Source: Spodoptera frugiperda (taxonomy: Eukaryota > Arthropoda > Insecta > Lepidoptera > Noctuidae). Taken from it: DNA of 64,000 bases. How positions within the stretch are numbered: the stretch's first letter is position 1; each line of letters begins with the position of its first letter. The stretch is from NCBI RefSeq assembly GCF_023101765.2, contig NC_064237.1, positions 9,333,649 through 9,397,648 on the forward strand, read 5' to 3'. The notes under the pieces were generated by a model. It was not told the origin of the DNA. It saw nothing but the letters and a program-made list of their open reading frames with translations, and did not search any database. Made by a program: the position numbers and the translations under genes. This document shows, in pieces, positions 61,540-64,000 of this stretch.

Positions 61540-62057
61540 CGTGGGTTATATTACACGAACCATTTCGGGCCAAGTTCGACCCACCTATAACTCAAAATCT
61601 ATTTTATCTACGCATATGAAATTTCTATTATCTGTCGAGATCTACTTACTTATCTAAAATACAAAATTTTATTAATGTACCTATTGTAGGTCTTGAGATA
61701 TTGACGTCAGAAAATCGCTATTTTTACTATACACTCACTGACTGACTCACTCACTCACTCACTCACTCACTCACTCATCAAAAACCTAGACCACTTCCAA
61801 TGGTCGTATGACTTGAAATTTGGCATGGAGGTAGGTCTTTAGGTCAAGGTAAAGGAAAAAATCTGAAAATGGCCAAGTGTGAGTCGGTTTTGAAAATAAT
61901 GAAGGTGTAAATTCATACCCCTAAGGAACTAAAACAAAAAAAATATCTATATCTTCCAATGGTCGTACCGACCTAAAATTCGTTACGAAGGTTTGTATTT
62001 AGTCATAATAAAGTAAAATAAGAAATAAAGAAAATAAACCTTACAAAAATAAATGAA
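61540..62057 (+). repeat. Microsatellite-linked lepidopteran dispersed repeat
   Basis: An anonymous 5' part (ccggccgtgggttatattac, ttcgggccaagttcgaccca), then a CACT microsatellite at 61732-61777, then a conserved 3' part (aaaacctagaccacttccaa, gtatgacttgaaatttggca, with a second diverged ttccaatggtcgtaccgacc). It is the pattern of microsatellite-associated elements known from moths; whether it is Helitron-related cannot be told here. Confidence 0.6.
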
Positions 62058-62420
62058 ATCCCACCCAAAACATAAATGTGAAAGGCTGCCAAGTTTGATA
62101 ATATTGGAATGCTTCGCCTATAAAAGAAGTGAGATCTAAATAAGTACCAAGTTCCATACACAGACCTCAGTTAAAAATGATATAACTTGGCAAGTTTTAA
62201 TAGAAAATTATATACTTGACTCATTGCGTTTAGTAGGTTTATAACAAAGTGTGTGAAAACTTGTACATAGAAAGTAAAACAAACTTGCCAAGTTATATTA
62301 TTTTTAACTGAGGTCTGTGTATGGAACTTGGTACTTATTTAGATCTCACTTCTTTTATAGGCGAAGCATTCCAATATTATCGAACTTGGCAGCCTTTCAC
62401 ATTTATGTTTTGGGTGGGAT
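62058..62420. repeat. Long fold-back (inverted) repeat of about 363 bp
   Basis: The left arm starts atcccacccaaaacataaat and runs to about 62200 (cttggcaagtttt). The right arm, from about 62284 to 62420, is its nearly perfect reverse complement and ends atttatgttttgggtgggat. The loop of about 85 bp is AT-rich. Arms of about 140 bp would form a strong hairpin if transcribed. Confidence 0.85.
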
Positions 62421-63855
62421 ATGAGATACAATAGAAAACACATTGCGTCTCGCGTAGATCTGCTTCCGACATACATACAACGGGTTAAGCAAATTTGTCC
62501 CTAAGAGTGACTACGATTAGGTATAAGGGAAGATAGGGATCATTTGTATTACCTACCTACAACCTAATTAACTTTTTCGATAAACAATAAAAAGAACAAA
62601 ATAATAAAACCATTTACATACTGGAAGTGCAACAAACATGAAATGTTAATTAAACATTTTGGTGTTTGATCGTGATATTTTTAGATTATATCTAAGTAAC
62701 TGCATACAAAACATGAGTTGATGTCTTATCACATGACGTGCTAAGATTTTTTTGCAAACAACAATTCCCATTTACTAAAACACTTAAAAGACTGAATTAT
62801 GTCCATATAGCACATTACCTATGTTATTTGAAACCACACAGCGTAACATTCATACATTTTCTAGAACATTACTCAAACTACACAAAATCATGCAATTCCA
62901 TAGTGAAATTACTATGATGTCAGTGGTAGCGGCGCGGGCGCTGCGTTCGCACAACTGTGATAATAAATACATAGTTTACGGTAGACAAACGTACTGCGGC
63001 AACAAACAAATGAACAGAGAAAGTTCGCATAGATTTGTTGAGATTTTTAACATCTTTGTTACGTAGAAAACTAAACCTAAAGTACTATTATTGCATAGGT
63101 ATGTGTACTGATGATGACAGGATGTGAAAATTAATCAATCAAATAAAATTTAACTAGAAGTAACGTCATGCGATATTTCAAATCGATATATTTTCAAAAG
63201 TATTTGTTAAAAAAATAAAAAATACGTGTTTAATATTTATAAATAATCTACAAGACGGCTATTCGAATAAAAATTAGTTATCTACCTACTCTATTAACGT
63301 GAAATCGACAATAAAATTACTTTTTAAGTAAAAATCTACCCAATGCGGTTTAGATTGAGTACCGACGAAGTCTCAAAATTAAGGGTTTCATTTATTTTTG
63401 CTATTAAGAAATATTTGATATTTACCCAATTATTTTGACTCGAGTTGAGTATGCAATAAATGAAACACACGTATTTGTTCATTGCATATGATTATCAAAC
63501 ATGAATACGATTCAGAAGTTCATAACATAACAATTACCTAATCGCAATTATATCAAACAATTCGACAAATAGTCATAGATCATTTAAGGCAGCAAAATAA
63601 TATTGAACCACTAAGGACCCGTTGTCCAAACATAGAAATGTTTTATGATTTCCAAAAAAAACAATAACATGCCAAAAAACAACTTTCATTTTACGCTGAC
63701 GTCACACAAATCTAATTTCGTCATCAGATAAACAGTAAACACACAAACAGACACCACTTACGTAATTAATTGTAATATTATATGCGCTTGTAGGCCTAGA
63801 CTACTACGATTAACCGCGTGCGTTTTTTAACCGCAAAATCGTGCGATCCAGAACC

Positions 63856-64000
63856 CTTAGTACAAGTTTCTTTTACATTAAACGAACACAAAACGAGAGC
63901 GCGCTCGGTCCTCTGATTAGTCGGCGCGAATGAACCGACCAATCAGAGCGCAGAACGCGTTCTCGTTTCGATCTCGTTCGTGGTAAAACAAACTCTCCTC
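63856..64000. mobile_element. CTTAGTACGAG-type palindromic MITE at right window edge
   Basis: ccttagtacaagtttctttt, aacgagagcgcgctcggtcc, accgaccaatcagagcgcag, aacgcgttctcgtttcgatc and ggtaaaacaaactctcctc. Both arms are recognisable; the right terminus is diverged or runs past the window end. Confidence 0.75.

Larger units (their letters stand above)
55732..64000. other. Region upstream of the first visible MFSD11-like exon, no gene recognised
   Basis: About 8.3 kb, probably 5' intron(s) of the MFSD11-like gene. I looked for the missing N-terminal helices (GYTSxAIIYxxFxxSN-type motif) and did not find them. Contents recognised: a repeat fragment at 55868-55970, a dispersed repeat at 57209-57345, a MITE at 59151-59254, a LINE tail at 60455-60697, MITE fragments at 61291-61346 and 63856-64000, and the composite repeat at about 61540-62420. 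The rest is AT-rich without features. Confidence 0.5.

Noticed and set aside
61732..61777. Regular CACT repeats as a possible CRISPR or telomere-like array
   Set aside because: A simple tetranucleotide microsatellite inside a dispersed repeat; no spacers.

Overview
This is a nuclear genomic segment from a moth, most likely a noctuid. The evidence is spliced genes with GT-AG introns, AT-rich intergenic DNA, lepidopteran tRNA-derived SINEs, R1-like LINE tails and a piggyBac-type element at TTAA. No bacterial, viral or CRISPR features were seen. The species call is inference from repeat style; no marker gene is present.

Layout: (1) 642-3596 (+) holds the last five coding exons of a TEX2-like lipid-transfer protein, followed by a probable long 3' UTR to about 8.34 kb. 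(2) 10110-41823 (-) is a complete meteorin-like secreted protein gene: five coding exons, 331 aa, ten cysteines after the signal peptide. Its first intron is about 26.6 kb. Between about 15.4 and 37.8 kb I recognise no SINE or LINE tail in that intron, whereas such repeats are common on both sides. A piggyBac-like remnant with a LINE inserted in it lies at 37.9-39.3 kb. (3) 43520-44698 (+) is a small two-exon gene for a secreted ten-cysteine peptide resembling TIL-type inhibitors. (4) 45461-46331 (+) is a two-exon TMEM70 homologue (mitochondrial ATP synthase assembly). (5) 48952-55731 (-) holds the last six exons of an MFSD11/UNC93-like transporter. Its 5' exons were not found and are probably beyond the right edge. 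This gene carries a 654-bp tandem duplication that copied one internal exon without its splice acceptor. (6) 55.7-64 kb is mostly unassigned DNA with MITEs, a young LINE tail with target-site duplication, and a microsatellite-linked fold-back repeat.

The genes look like independent housekeeping or secreted-factor genes, not an operon or defence cluster. I found no evidence of a new multi-gene system. The most notable structures are the truncated duplicate exon, the nested transposons, a SINE 32 nt from a splice acceptor, the hairpin and 22-bp repeats in the probable meteorin-like 3' UTR, and the shared 3' tail of a SINE and a LINE. Exon boundaries were read by eye from reading frame, GT-AG sites and family knowledge; no alignment was run.
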